Origin: Bacteroidales bacterium
GTDB lineage: Bacteria > Bacteroidota > Bacteroidia > Bacteroidales > F082
Reading direction: 5' to 3'
Length of the DNA stretch: 8,597 nucleotides
Assembly (NCBI GenBank): GCA_024762735.1
Contig: JANTGU010000083.1
Span: forward strand, 1-8,597
Shown here: positions 1-6,162 of the stretch, piece by piece
How positions within the stretch are numbered: the stretch's first letter is position 1
How the letters are laid out: each line of letters begins with the position of its first letter
The notes under the pieces: model-generated
The model's input: the letters and a program-made list of their open reading frames with translations, nothing else
What the model was told of the DNA's origin: nothing
Database searches by the model: none
Position numbers and translations under genes: made by a program

Positions 1-302
1 CTAAAAACAGATCAAACCTGCAAGCATTGGTTTGGGTTGTTAACACCGACAGTAGCACCATCACCAACCATTTTACCTTGTCGAAACTCTATCTTATCAA
101 CCAGGATAAAATTTGGATATCGGAACCGGAAGCACGGAATGATGACAATGTCTATGAATTTAAGTTCCATGCCGTTAGTATTAACGGTCCACGATGGGAT
201 ACGGGCATTAAAGTGGATGTGGTGCTTGAAGTGACCGATTTAAACAGCAATCAACCTAAAAAACTGATGGCAAAAGACCAGGTTATCGAAAGGATTGAAT
301 AG
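1..302 (+). CDS. 3' end of an unrecognised protein gene (truncated by window edge)
   Basis: The reading frame is open from the left edge (first full codon at base 3) to a TAG at 300-302. It gives about 99 residues, and the true start lies outside the window. A TTG at 27 could be read as a start, but nothing supports it because the frame continues upstream without a stop. The visible C-terminal part alternates hydrophobic and polar residues (for example LVWVVNTD, YEFKFHAVSI, KVDVVLEVTD), as in a beta-rich domain, and ends in a charged tail KKLMAKDQVIERIE. There are no membrane helices, cysteines or catalytic motifs. I do not recognise the family. The coding frame is convergent with the cytochrome gene on the other strand. 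I am fairly sure it is coding because of its composition and its long open frame, but I assign no function. Confidence 0.6.
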   Translation, partial: KNRSNLQALVWVVNTDSSTITNHFTLSKLYLINQDKIWISEPEARNDDNVYEFKFHAVSINGPRWDTGIKVDVVLEVTDLNSNQPKKLMAKDQVIERIE

Positions 303-360
303 TGTGAATTTCCGGCAAGTAGGTGCTGTCGATATTTTATTAAAACAGTTATTTAGATTG

Positions 361-410
361 CGTTCGGGTTGCACCTGCCTGACTGCTTCATTCAGGCAGG
401 AATCCGAACG
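361..410. repeat. Two-tier inverted repeat (long hairpin)
   Basis: The outer arms CGTTCGG (361-367) and CCGAACG (404-410) pair perfectly, as do the inner arms CCTGCCTGA (374-382) and TCAGGCAGG (392-400). An internal loop lies between the tiers and a 9-nt apical loop closes the hairpin. No T-run follows on either strand, so it is a poor intrinsic terminator. The bases CCGAA at 404-408 can instead pair with TTCGG at 415-419, so two exclusive folds are possible. Confidence 0.6.
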
Positions 411-424
411 AGCTTTCGGAGGCT

Positions 425-472
425 AACCTTTCAGGCCAGCGTTGGGTTTATGGGTGGGAGTCCTGAAAGGTT
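425..472. repeat. 11-bp perfect inverted repeat with a weaker third copy
   Basis: AACCTTTCAGG at 425-435 is the exact reverse complement of CCTGAAAGGTT at 462-472, with 26 bases between the arms. Related words recur just downstream: AACCTTTCTGG at 495-505 and AACCTGAAAAG at 530-540, which are inverted relative to each other with two mismatches. The same motif therefore appears as two nested hairpin candidates. Function unknown. Confidence 0.6.
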
Positions 473-718
473 GGTGTGTAGGCCGATTGAATTCAACCTT
501 TCTGGTTATCTGCTCGCTGGCTATTACTCAACCTGAAAAGATTTGTGAATCCTCCAAAGTTCTTCTCGCTATAGTGGCAGGTTGCTGTCCGGGAGTTCCC
601 TCAACTTCAGGACCACTCAAGCCTCGTGTTACTTTTGCACGGAGTGTCGTTGAGTTTTGCTTTGGTAAATATTAAATGACGATGTCAGAACAGGGAGTTC
701 ATGTGGAATAGTAAATCC

Positions 719-3460
719 TTACCACCGCGGTAAAACACACGCTTTTTTCCGGTTTTTTATGGCAGCAGAAAAATCTTGCAGCGATTGCTGCAATACTGCC
801 GATTGTTCATCATGACAAGTTAAACAGCTTCCTACCGTGAGTATTTTTTGCTGTTGTTCAATCGATAAGGGTGTTACATTGGAACGGGTGGCTACTTTTC
901 CGGTTCGTGATCCCAGCATGGGAATCCAGGCATCCTCGGGCAAACCGTCATGCTCGCTGTTGGCATAGCGGGGTTGAAACTGCCACTCCCCTTTTCCGTT
1001 TTTAATTACGTAATTCAGCCTGCCGTCACCATAACCCAGAGCCAGCGGACTGTTGTGGCACGACTTACAACTCCTACCCTTTTTCATGATTGTATGAGGT
1101 GCAGCAGGGGCATACAAGCGCTGAAAAATAAGAGAATCGTGAGCGTTTTTATCAAAGCTTTGTGGGGCGATGGTGAGTATCATCCCCGGCACTACCGGGA
1201 TAATTTCATGACCGGCAGTGTCAATCCGGTTTCCCAGCGACGGCGGTAGCGCATGGTACTCACCCACATACTCGACCCAACTGCCACGCTGCTCTTTGTT
1301 TAATACCATGTTATAACCGGGTTCATTGGGATCGTACTCATTATGACACCCTATACAAGTGGGTGCCCATGCCGAATGACAAGCCGAGCAACTAACATTT
1401 TGATGGGCCTTATCACGCAGACACTGGGAGCCGGGTGGCTTTACATAATGCAGTTTTCGGTTGTTCTTCCCAATTAAATATATCGAGTCATCTGAAACGA
1501 AGGTGTTAATTAATGGCACCTTGTGTTTTTTAGTCCGCAACACCTTTTTCCCTGCCATGCTTCCAAACCGCATCCCTGCAATAATGGCTGATTCGCCATC
1601 CATTTGTAAAGGGTTGATGGTGTCGGGATGACGGGTATGACAATCAGTACAAGCTACATCCTGCTGTTGTTCCTGATGTTGATACTGTTTCCCGTCACCC
1701 ATCAGCTCGTAAGAGGTGTGGCAGTCGATGCAGTCCATTCCGGCGGCATGATGCACGTCATCCTGAACCTTCCTAAAAACGCGACTTCCCTCCACCAACC
1801 GGTAACCTGATTTACCAGCCACATCGGCAGGCTTAAAGGTGGTTTCGTGCCACCCTTCGTAGTTGGTGGAAATTCTGCCGGAACGGCTATGGCAGCCAAA
1901 GCAATGGTTGTTGGTAACCTGTAAATCGATGGAGGGGTGATGGAAAATATGGTTCTTGCGAGATCCTTCCACTGCGGTCGGGATGACAGATTGAGCAAGA
2001 CGATCAGCATGCGTTTGTAACGCCTTTTCATCATAATTCAAATGACAGGCCAAACAGCCGCCTCCCCTACTCTCTTCGGTGACTGGCCCTGTGGCCATTT
2101 TTTCGTTTCCGAGGTGGCATCGTACACACAAATTTTTAAGATGCTCATCGGCTGCCGTGTGATGCAAAGCCGCCAGGCCGGCATCGCCATCAGGGGTAGA
2201 TTGCTCGTTAAAAACATACCTGTCAACATTTATCATTCCACTTAAGGTAGCCATCAGCCCGTTGTCAATTCTGTTGACTATATCCGGGTGACAGTTGGTG
2301 GTTCCACACGACCGGCCCGCCACCGAAAGGTTTCCCGGAATCAGCATCATGCCCTTGTGTGCTTCCCTTTCATTCATCGAAAACGGGTTGCCTCCATGGC
2401 ATGAATAACAACCCATAATCTTTGGGTCGTGCGATGTAGAAAAACCATCCGTGTTATGATGGCAAAGCAAACAACTCTCCTGCCTTCCGTTTATCATGGG
2501 TGAATCATTTACCTTGTCAGCATATTTACCCGAAGAAAAATCAGACCTGCCCAAATGATAAGCATCGAAAACCTGATAGGAATACCCTTGTTGCCAGGGG
2601 AAAATTCTGTGCCAGTTTTCGCCCCTGAAAAATAGACCATCCAACGAAAGCAACACGTAACCCATCGTCAAAACCAAAAGCAGCCTGCGTGACCAAAACC
2701 AGACCTGCTTGCTTTTATATCCTGCCATGTAAACCAGCATCAAAACAGCCGTCAATATCACCAAAAGCCACTGTGGATGACTAAACCGGAATAATAAATC
2801 CTGCAATCCAAGAAAATACCAGGGACCCTTTACTGTGGGATTAACGTTATCGTGCAAGGGCGCATTGAACCAAAATGAAGTAACCAGGATAATCAGGGTT
2901 GCATAAACAAAGGTCTTTATCTCCGGCCACAGTTTCCGGCTATGCTCGAAAACAAACACCAAAATAATAATGGTAAACGTTGCCGCATGGTTCAGGTAAA
3001 TAAGCTGATAACTGCCGGGCTTACCAAAAATAATATAAGCAAGCAGGTTGCCCACCCACGGAATTTCGCGGGTAAGCCTTTCAACTATTTGCCGTGCCTG
3101 GAGGGTGTCAGCATCACCACGCAACAGAAAGCCGGTAAACATTACCAAAAACAGAATCACCAAACTCAACGTCAGTCTAAACCATACAACATGTTTTAAC
3201 CGGATCGGCTTTTTAACCTTAAAATGCTCGTAAAGGTGTAGCAAAAGCAAAACAAGAAATAGCTGGGCACTCCAGTAATGAATGTTCCTTATCCATGAAG
3301 CGTAGGGGTTAACAAGCAAAATTTGTGATATGGATTGATAAGGTGCATCCACATCAAAAGGCACCATCAGCATGATACCCGATAGCAGCACCAATACAAA
3401 CATGGCCAGGCTCCACTGTCCGAAAGAGGTTTCGGTAAAATATTTTTTTAATTGATTCAA
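719..3460 (-). CDS. Cytochrome b - dodecaheme cytochrome c fusion protein
   Basis: Putative membrane quinol dehydrogenase wired to its own periplasmic heme chain. Residues 1-280 form a compact cytochrome b with about seven helices (16-34, 62-80, 95-114, 155-173, 184-200, 231-247, 258-275). Candidate heme-b ligands are H61/H75 and H158/H173; the 15-residue second spacing resembles cytochrome b6. GPWYF (212-216), between helices 5 and 6, sits where the Qo-site PEWY occurs. Positive loops (81-89, 174-182, 249-259) suggest N-inside, C-periplasmic topology. Residues 325-913 carry eleven CxxCH motifs (first Cys at 330, 351, 445, 469, 520, 577, 604, 691, 702, 798, 879) plus one CX4CH (385-391). Two spare cysteines are C680 and C908. 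The start is TTG at 3458-3460: an in-frame stop at 3485-3487 precedes it with no ATG between. No Rieske gene or reductase is nearby. The architecture is clear; the electron acceptor is inference. Confidence 0.9.
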   Translation of the reverse strand: MNQLKKYFTETSFGQWSLAMFVLVLLSGIMLMVPFDVDAPYQSISQILLVNPYASWIRNIHYWSAQLFLVLLLLHLYEHFKVKKPIRLKHVVWFRLTLSLVILFLVMFTGFLLRGDADTLQARQIVERLTREIPWVGNLLAYIIFGKPGSYQLIYLNHAATFTIIILVFVFEHSRKLWPEIKTFVYATLIILVTSFWFNAPLHDNVNPTVKGPWYFLGLQDLLFRFSHPQWLLVILTAVLMLVYMAGYKSKQVWFWSRRLLLVLTMGYVLLSLDGLFFRGENWHRIFPWQQGYSYQVFDAYHLGRSDFSSGKYADKVNDSPMINGRQESCLLCHHNTDGFSTSHDPKIMGCYSCHGGNPFSMNEREAHKGMMLIPGNLSVAGRSCGTTNCHPDIVNRIDNGLMATLSGMINVDRYVFNEQSTPDGDAGLAALHHTAADEHLKNLCVRCHLGNEKMATGPVTEESRGGGCLACHLNYDEKALQTHADRLAQSVIPTAVEGSRKNHIFHHPSIDLQVTNNHCFGCHSRSGRISTNYEGWHETTFKPADVAGKSGYRLVEGSRVFRKVQDDVHHAAGMDCIDCHTSYELMGDGKQYQHQEQQQDVACTDCHTRHPDTINPLQMDGESAIIAGMRFGSMAGKKVLRTKKHKVPLINTFVSDDSIYLIGKNNRKLHYVKPPGSQCLRDKAHQNVSCSACHSAWAPTCIGCHNEYDPNEPGYNMVLNKEQRGSWVEYVGEYHALPPSLGNRIDTAGHEIIPVVPGMILTIAPQSFDKNAHDSLIFQRLYAPAAPHTIMKKGRSCKSCHNSPLALGYGDGRLNYVIKNGKGEWQFQPRYANSEHDGLPEDAWIPMLGSRTGKVATRSNVTPLSIEQQQKILTVGSCLTCHDEQSAVLQQSLQDFSAAIKNRKKACVLPRW
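1952..1990 (-). repeat. Short interspersed (REP-like) repeat inserted in frame inside the cytochrome gene
   Basis: On the minus strand this stretch reads GTCATCCCGACCGCAGTGG followed by AAGGATCTCGCAAGAAC. It matches my memory of a short dispersed repeat of Bacteroidota genomes, whose translation in this frame gives the typical VIPTAVEGSRKN string. Here it encodes residues 492-503, in the linker between the fifth (469-473) and sixth (520-524) heme motifs, and it keeps the frame open. A small stem is possible (1963-1966 with 1981-1984). I see no second copy in the window, so the repeat status rests on recognition and not on a local comparison. Confidence 0.55.
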
Positions 3461-3520
3461 TAAAGAGTATCTAAATAAAAAATACTAACGCGGGTCAACC
3501 ATTGTTTGCCCATCATTAAA

Positions 3521-3528
3521 CAAAAGTA
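3521..3528 (-). promoter_or_regulatory. Candidate -7 promoter box for the cytochrome fusion gene
   Basis: The minus strand reads TACTTTTG, a perfect match to the Bacteroidota -7 consensus TAnnTTTG. It lies about 60 bases upstream of the TTG start, which leaves a plausible 5' leader. I do not see a clean TTTG -33 element at the expected 19-23 bp spacing, so confidence is moderate. Confidence 0.45.
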
Positions 3529-3602
3529 GGCAATATACCTGAGTTAAGCATCATAAAAAAAGTCATTGTAACTTCACTATATGGCCGCAACATTCTTTTA
3601 TT

Positions 3603-4076
3603 ATGAGATTGATGTATACATTTGCTAAAAAAACGATGCCCATATTTGTTAACTACTTTTCATTGGTTGTTCCAAAGGATATTCTGGAAAAAAAATATCC
3701 AGGCGGGGTGACGCAGTTTAAAAATGATTTTTCTTTTACCGAATGTGATGCGATGACGGAAGATGATGAACTTATCGCTCTTTACGCCATGGGATACCCC
3801 TATAAGGATGTTGAAAAACTTGTTTCAAAAGGTTTGCATTACAATCAGGAAGCCCTTTTCTCCACCGATTTTGTGGTCGTGGACAGGTTAAAACCGGAAA
3901 GTTGTCACTGGAAACCCGGCTGGTTTGAAACAAATAGCATCTTTTATTGGCATACCGACTGTGCCTCATGGCAAAAGGATAAAGCCAGGGAAATATCAAA
4001 AATGACCATGGACAAGGTTGAAGAAGCACGCCTGAGTAGATGGAACCCCTTTGATACCATTAGAACAAAAGATTAA
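3603..4076 (+). CDS. Small hypothetical protein, Trp-rich, unrecognised
   Basis: A 157-residue soluble protein with no signal peptide or membrane helix. The N-terminal part contains a hydrophobic strand and a conserved-looking turn (FVNYFSLVVPKDIL at 15-28, KKYPGGVTQF at 30-39). An acidic stretch MTEDDE (51-56) follows, then VVVDRLKP (91-98) and a Trp/His/Cys-rich section: CHWKPGW (101-107), FYWHTDCASW (114-123). The end is a charged helix. The layout, with an N-terminal FVNYFS strand and a central VVVD, is vaguely familiar from small uncharacterised bacterial proteins, but I cannot name the family. Met1 (3603), Met4 (3612) and Met12 (3636) are all possible starts. Met12 is preceded by an A-rich stretch and may be the real one, giving 146 residues. 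The gene is divergent from the cytochrome fusion and appears to be transcribed alone. No function is assigned. Confidence 0.75.
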   Translation: MRLMYTFAKKTMPIFVNYFSLVVPKDILEKKYPGGVTQFKNDFSFTECDAMTEDDELIALYAMGYPYKDVEKLVSKGLHYNQEALFSTDFVVVDRLKPESCHWKPGWFETNSIFYWHTDCASWQKDKAREISKMTMDKVEEARLSRWNPFDTIRTKD

Positions 4077-4119
4077 TCGACACTCAAAACCTGTTGCAAA
4101 AAGCATAGCTTTCAATTCA

Positions 4120-4138
4120 TCCCCAAAAAACTTGGGGA
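4120..4138. terminator. Hairpin downstream of the small hypothetical gene (weak terminator candidate)
   Basis: TCCCCAA (4120-4126) and TTGGGGA (4132-4138) form a perfect 7-bp stem with a 5-base loop, starting 43 bases after the stop of the plus-strand gene. There is no T-tract after it on the plus strand, so an intrinsic terminator role is only tentative. Confidence 0.3.
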
Positions 4139-4377
4139 ATGGAAACGCCCGCTTATAAATATGAATTTTCAACAAGTTTCTTTCCATAAAAAACCTATCT
4201 TTGACTAAGATTCAGAAATGATAGTTTTAAAAGTTATCCAGCATGGAGCCATGAGATGAGGTGGGTATAATCGGGTTTGCCTATCAGCATCATTGCAAGT
4301 AAAATATGTTATTGCACCAACCCCCTATTTTTAGGACTGATTTAGTGCTGTAATGTACAAATTATTTTTCTTTAACA

Positions 4378-4385
4378 TATCTTTG
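4378..4385 (+). promoter_or_regulatory. Orphan Bacteroidota-type -7 promoter box
   Basis: TATCTTTG matches TAnnTTTG exactly. No good TTTG is seen at the -33 position, only an AT-rich stretch. The predicted transcript would begin near 4390 and run into the G-rich repeat and then against the VTC gene. It contains the hairpin TGCTTC/GAAGCA (4405-4410 with 4417-4422) but no credible coding sequence. Confidence 0.3.
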
Positions 4386-4512
4386 TTGTGACCAATTAAA
4401 AAATTGCTTCGGGAGGGAAGCAGAGCCGGTATCAAGTTCTGTTTTTATCCACCATTGTTATCATTTTTACCCTCTTTGATTTACTCAACAAAGGTGTTTA
4501 TTCTTCAAATTA

Positions 4513-4563
4513 GGGGGGGTACTTTTCAATTAATATACTGGGGAATTTTCAAGAAATATATAC
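4513..4563. mobile_element. Possible remnant end of an IS21-family element
   Basis: A run of seven G (4513-4519) leads into two imperfect tandem copies. The first is GGGGTACTTTTCAATTAATA (4516-4535) and the second is GGGGAATTTTCAAGAAATAT (4540-4559); their TTTTCAA cores are 23 bases apart. Multiple short G-run plus TTTTCAA repeats near the ends are what I remember from Bacteroidota IS21-type elements. No istA or istB coding sequence remains nearby, so if this reading is right it is a solo end or scar. It could also be a chance repeat. Confidence 0.35.
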
Positions 4564-4615
4564 AGCATTTAACTGAAACCTTGAACAAAGAAATTGGCTG
4601 ATTCACCTAATAAGA

Positions 4616-5317
4616 TTACATCAACTGGGGATGAAGCTGCTCCATGCCATTTACATACTTGGAGCTTTTGGTTAGTCTGAAAGGCAGGTTGTTGGTTACA
4701 AAAGCCGCTTCTTTATCATGCACGAAATCGTACTTTACTTCCACAATAAAATCATCGCTCCGGTAGCTTCTCAAAAAAGTGTTATTGACAGGCTCGATGG
4801 CGTGATACGACAAATCACGGTCGATGGTTAAGCGAAATTTTTCATCAAAAGTGGTAAAGTACTCCCTGCTGTAACGGTTCAACAACGAGGGACTCAAATG
4901 TTGCAAAACCTCATAAGCCCAGTCAGGTAAATCTGATTCGTCAAAAACCCTCTTTAGCACATCCATATTTAAAGACTCATCAACATTGAAAGGCTTTAAC
5001 GGAAACGACAGTTTATTTCCTAAAAAACCCTCGCGTACCTTAAATTCCAACACGGGCTTTTGAATAGCACCGGTTAAATCGCCATACCAACGGATACGGG
5101 CTTTCTTCCGGCTTCCTTTACCCGAAACATTGTCGTAAAAGAAATCCAAATCGTTGGAATCGAGATAGATGTTGTTGATGTAACGCGGGTGGAAAATAAC
5201 TCCAAAGGCAGCCGGATGGTTCCGAACCGCCTGCAATATAGCGGCATAATGCAAATCGGACACGACGAACTTTCGCTCATAGCGACTGATATCTTGATTA
5301 AAAGGAGGAAAAAACAT
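4616..5317 (-). CDS. VTC-domain protein (polyphosphate-polymerase-like, triphosphate tunnel fold)
   Basis: This 233-residue protein is about the size of bacterial stand-alone VTC domains. In eukaryotes the VTC4 domain makes polyphosphate from ATP inside a tunnel lined with basic residues. The expected elements appear in order: RYERKF (12-17), RYINNIYLDS (45-54), the basic strand KKARIRWYG (71-79), EFK (91-93), RYSREY (148-153), RLTIDRD (162-168), VEVKY (192-196) and the closing KSSKYVNGM (217-225). There is no membrane helix, so it is probably cytoplasmic or membrane-associated through its partner. It starts 8 bp after the stop of the DUF4956 gene, so the two are almost surely co-transcribed. 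Many such pairs also have a CotH-type kinase neighbour, but none is seen here. Family assignment is strong. Polymerase activity is not shown by sequence, and the substrate could be another phosphorylated or charged polymer. Confidence 0.85.
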   Translation of the reverse strand: MFFPPFNQDISRYERKFVVSDLHYAAILQAVRNHPAAFGVIFHPRYINNIYLDSNDLDFFYDNVSGKGSRKKARIRWYGDLTGAIQKPVLEFKVREGFLGNKLSFPLKPFNVDESLNMDVLKRVFDESDLPDWAYEVLQHLSPSLLNRYSREYFTTFDEKFRLTIDRDLSYHAIEPVNNTFLRSYRSDDFIVEVKYDFVHDKEAAFVTNNLPFRLTKSSKYVNGMEQLHPQLM

Positions 5318-5325
5318 ACCGGTTG

Positions 5326-6006
5326 TTAGAAAGATTTACTCTCGACAAACGAAACCTTGACGTCGCTGGAAAGCTTACTGACTTCGGTTTTAAAATCCTG
5401 GAGTTTTTCCGGTTTTGGCGAATCAATCACAAACGAAACTTCAATGGCTTTTCCATTTTCATCATAACGTTTTAACTGATATTTCCCGAAAGTACTTTTA
5501 GCCACCTCCACAATTTTATTCAGGTCGATTTCCGAAGGATTCCCCGAAACATTCAGGTAAAGATTCTGCCAGGTAGATTTTCCCTTTATCAGGAACCTGC
5601 CCCATATAAACACCATACCAATGGTAAAAGCTTCTATCACCACCATGGTTTGATTAGCGCCCAGCCCCAGTCCTACCGAGATGGCAAAAAAGAGATAAGC
5701 CAGCTCTTCAGGCTCCTTAATGGCGGCCCTGAACCTGACAATGGAGAGCGCCCCTACCAAACCCAGTGACAAAGCCAACGATGACTTAACGATGGTAATA
5801 ATAAGCATGGTGGTAAACGAGATGAGAAGAAAATTGGCAGAAAACTGTTTTCTATTTGAAATGGTTTTGGCGCATTTAATATAAGTAAACTCTAAAATAA
5901 GAGCCAGTACCAGCAACACGATGGCGTTTAACAAAAAGTCCTGTAACGAAATTTGCTGTTCCTGTGTAATTAAAAACTTTTGAAACAATCCCCACTTGTC
6001 ATTCAT
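5326..6006 (-). CDS. DUF4956 family membrane protein
   Basis: This 226-residue integral membrane protein is first in a two-gene unit with the VTC-domain protein. Hydrophobic segments lie at about 22-44, 56-76, 77-90, 101-117 and 119-140. They are followed by a soluble C-terminal domain (about 145-226) with alternating strands and helices. The hallmark is the conserved stretch LSLGLVGALSIVRFRA (79-94) followed by KEPEELAY (97-104) and the glycine-rich VGLGLGAN (111-118), typical of DUF4956. The biochemical function of the family is unknown. Its regular linkage to VTC-domain genes suggests that it anchors or feeds that enzyme at the inner membrane. The ATG start at 6004-6006 follows a good promoter box, and the length looks complete. 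The family call is firm; the role is inference from context. Confidence 0.88.
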   Translation of the reverse strand: MNDKWGLFQKFLITQEQQISLQDFLLNAIVLLVLALILEFTYIKCAKTISNRKQFSANFLLISFTTMLIITIVKSSLALSLGLVGALSIVRFRAAIKEPEELAYLFFAISVGLGLGANQTMVVIEAFTIGMVFIWGRFLIKGKSTWQNLYLNVSGNPSEIDLNKIVEVAKSTFGKYQLKRYDENGKAIEVSFVIDSPKPEKLQDFKTEVSKLSSDVKVSFVESKSF

Positions 6007-6038
6007 GGAATTAAATTTTGATGGATTTTTTAAAACCG

Positions 6039-6046
6039 CAAAATTA
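6039..6046 (-). promoter_or_regulatory. Candidate -7 promoter box for the DUF4956-VTC unit
   Basis: The minus strand reads TAATTTTG, an exact TAnnTTTG match, about 33 bases before the DUF4956 ATG. Several other TTTG/TTTTG words lie upstream on the same strand, but none has ideal -33 spacing. The box suggests that the pair is transcribed independently of the upstream CDF gene. Confidence 0.4.
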
Positions 6047-6122
6047 ACAAAAAGTTAATAGTAGCCATTGATGGTGTGACAAAAACAGTAATGGATGGCA
6101 ATATTCGAGTAATGTGTTCAAG

Positions 6123-6143
6123 CTCACAGTTGCAAACCGTGAG
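6123..6143 (-). terminator. Hairpin after the cation transporter gene (weak terminator candidate)
   Basis: On the minus strand CTCACGGTT pairs with AACTGTGAG over nine positions, including one G-U wobble, with a three-base loop. It begins 19 bases after the CDF stop codon. The downstream sequence is not U-rich, so it may be a 3'-end stabilising hairpin and not a classical intrinsic terminator. Confidence 0.35.
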
Positions 6144-6162
6144 AAAGATCAAAAGGGACTAT

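Larger units (their letters stand above)
303..718. other. Gene-free, structured intergenic region
   Basis: This 416-bp stretch separates two convergent genes. I see no credible protein gene: the one 77-codon open frame (442-675, plus) has no recognisable motif. The region holds several inverted repeats: 361-367/404-410, 374-382/392-400, 425-435/462-472, a palindrome at 487-496, and 591-594/597-600. It looks richer in G+C than the other intergenic region (4077-4615). It could be a decayed mobile element, a structured noncoding RNA, or 3' UTR of one of the two genes. The sequence alone does not decide. Confidence 0.5.
4077..4615. other. Gene-free intergenic region between two convergent genes
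   Basis: These 539 AT-rich bases contain no convincing protein gene. The 65-codon open frame at 4404-4601 (TTG start) runs through the G-rich repeat and has no recognisable motif. What can be seen: a hairpin at 4120-4138, a promoter-like box at 4378-4385, a small hairpin at 4405-4422, and a tandem G-rich repeat at 4516-4563. Nothing is recognised in about 4140-4370. Confidence 0.5.

Noticed and set aside
361..410. Intrinsic terminator for the first gene
   Set aside because: The stem is good, but no T-run follows on the plus strand and none precedes it to serve the minus strand.
442..675. 77-codon open frame in the 303-718 region
   Set aside because: It runs through inverted repeats, has no recognisable domain, and its composition is not protein-like. 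I treat it as noncoding.
302..718. Group II intron beginning at GTGTG (302-306)
   Set aside because: The GTGYG-like start is suggestive, but I could not find a domain V-like hairpin or a maturase, and the region is too short for an intact intron.
1702..2034. 110-codon minus-strand open frame inside the cytochrome gene
   Set aside because: It is in another frame of the same strand, fully inside the heme-motif coding sequence, and has no domain of its own.
4404..4601. 65-codon open frame starting at TTG
   Set aside because: It crosses the G-rich tandem repeat and a hairpin, shows no family motif, and the candidate start overlaps the hairpin. Probably chance.
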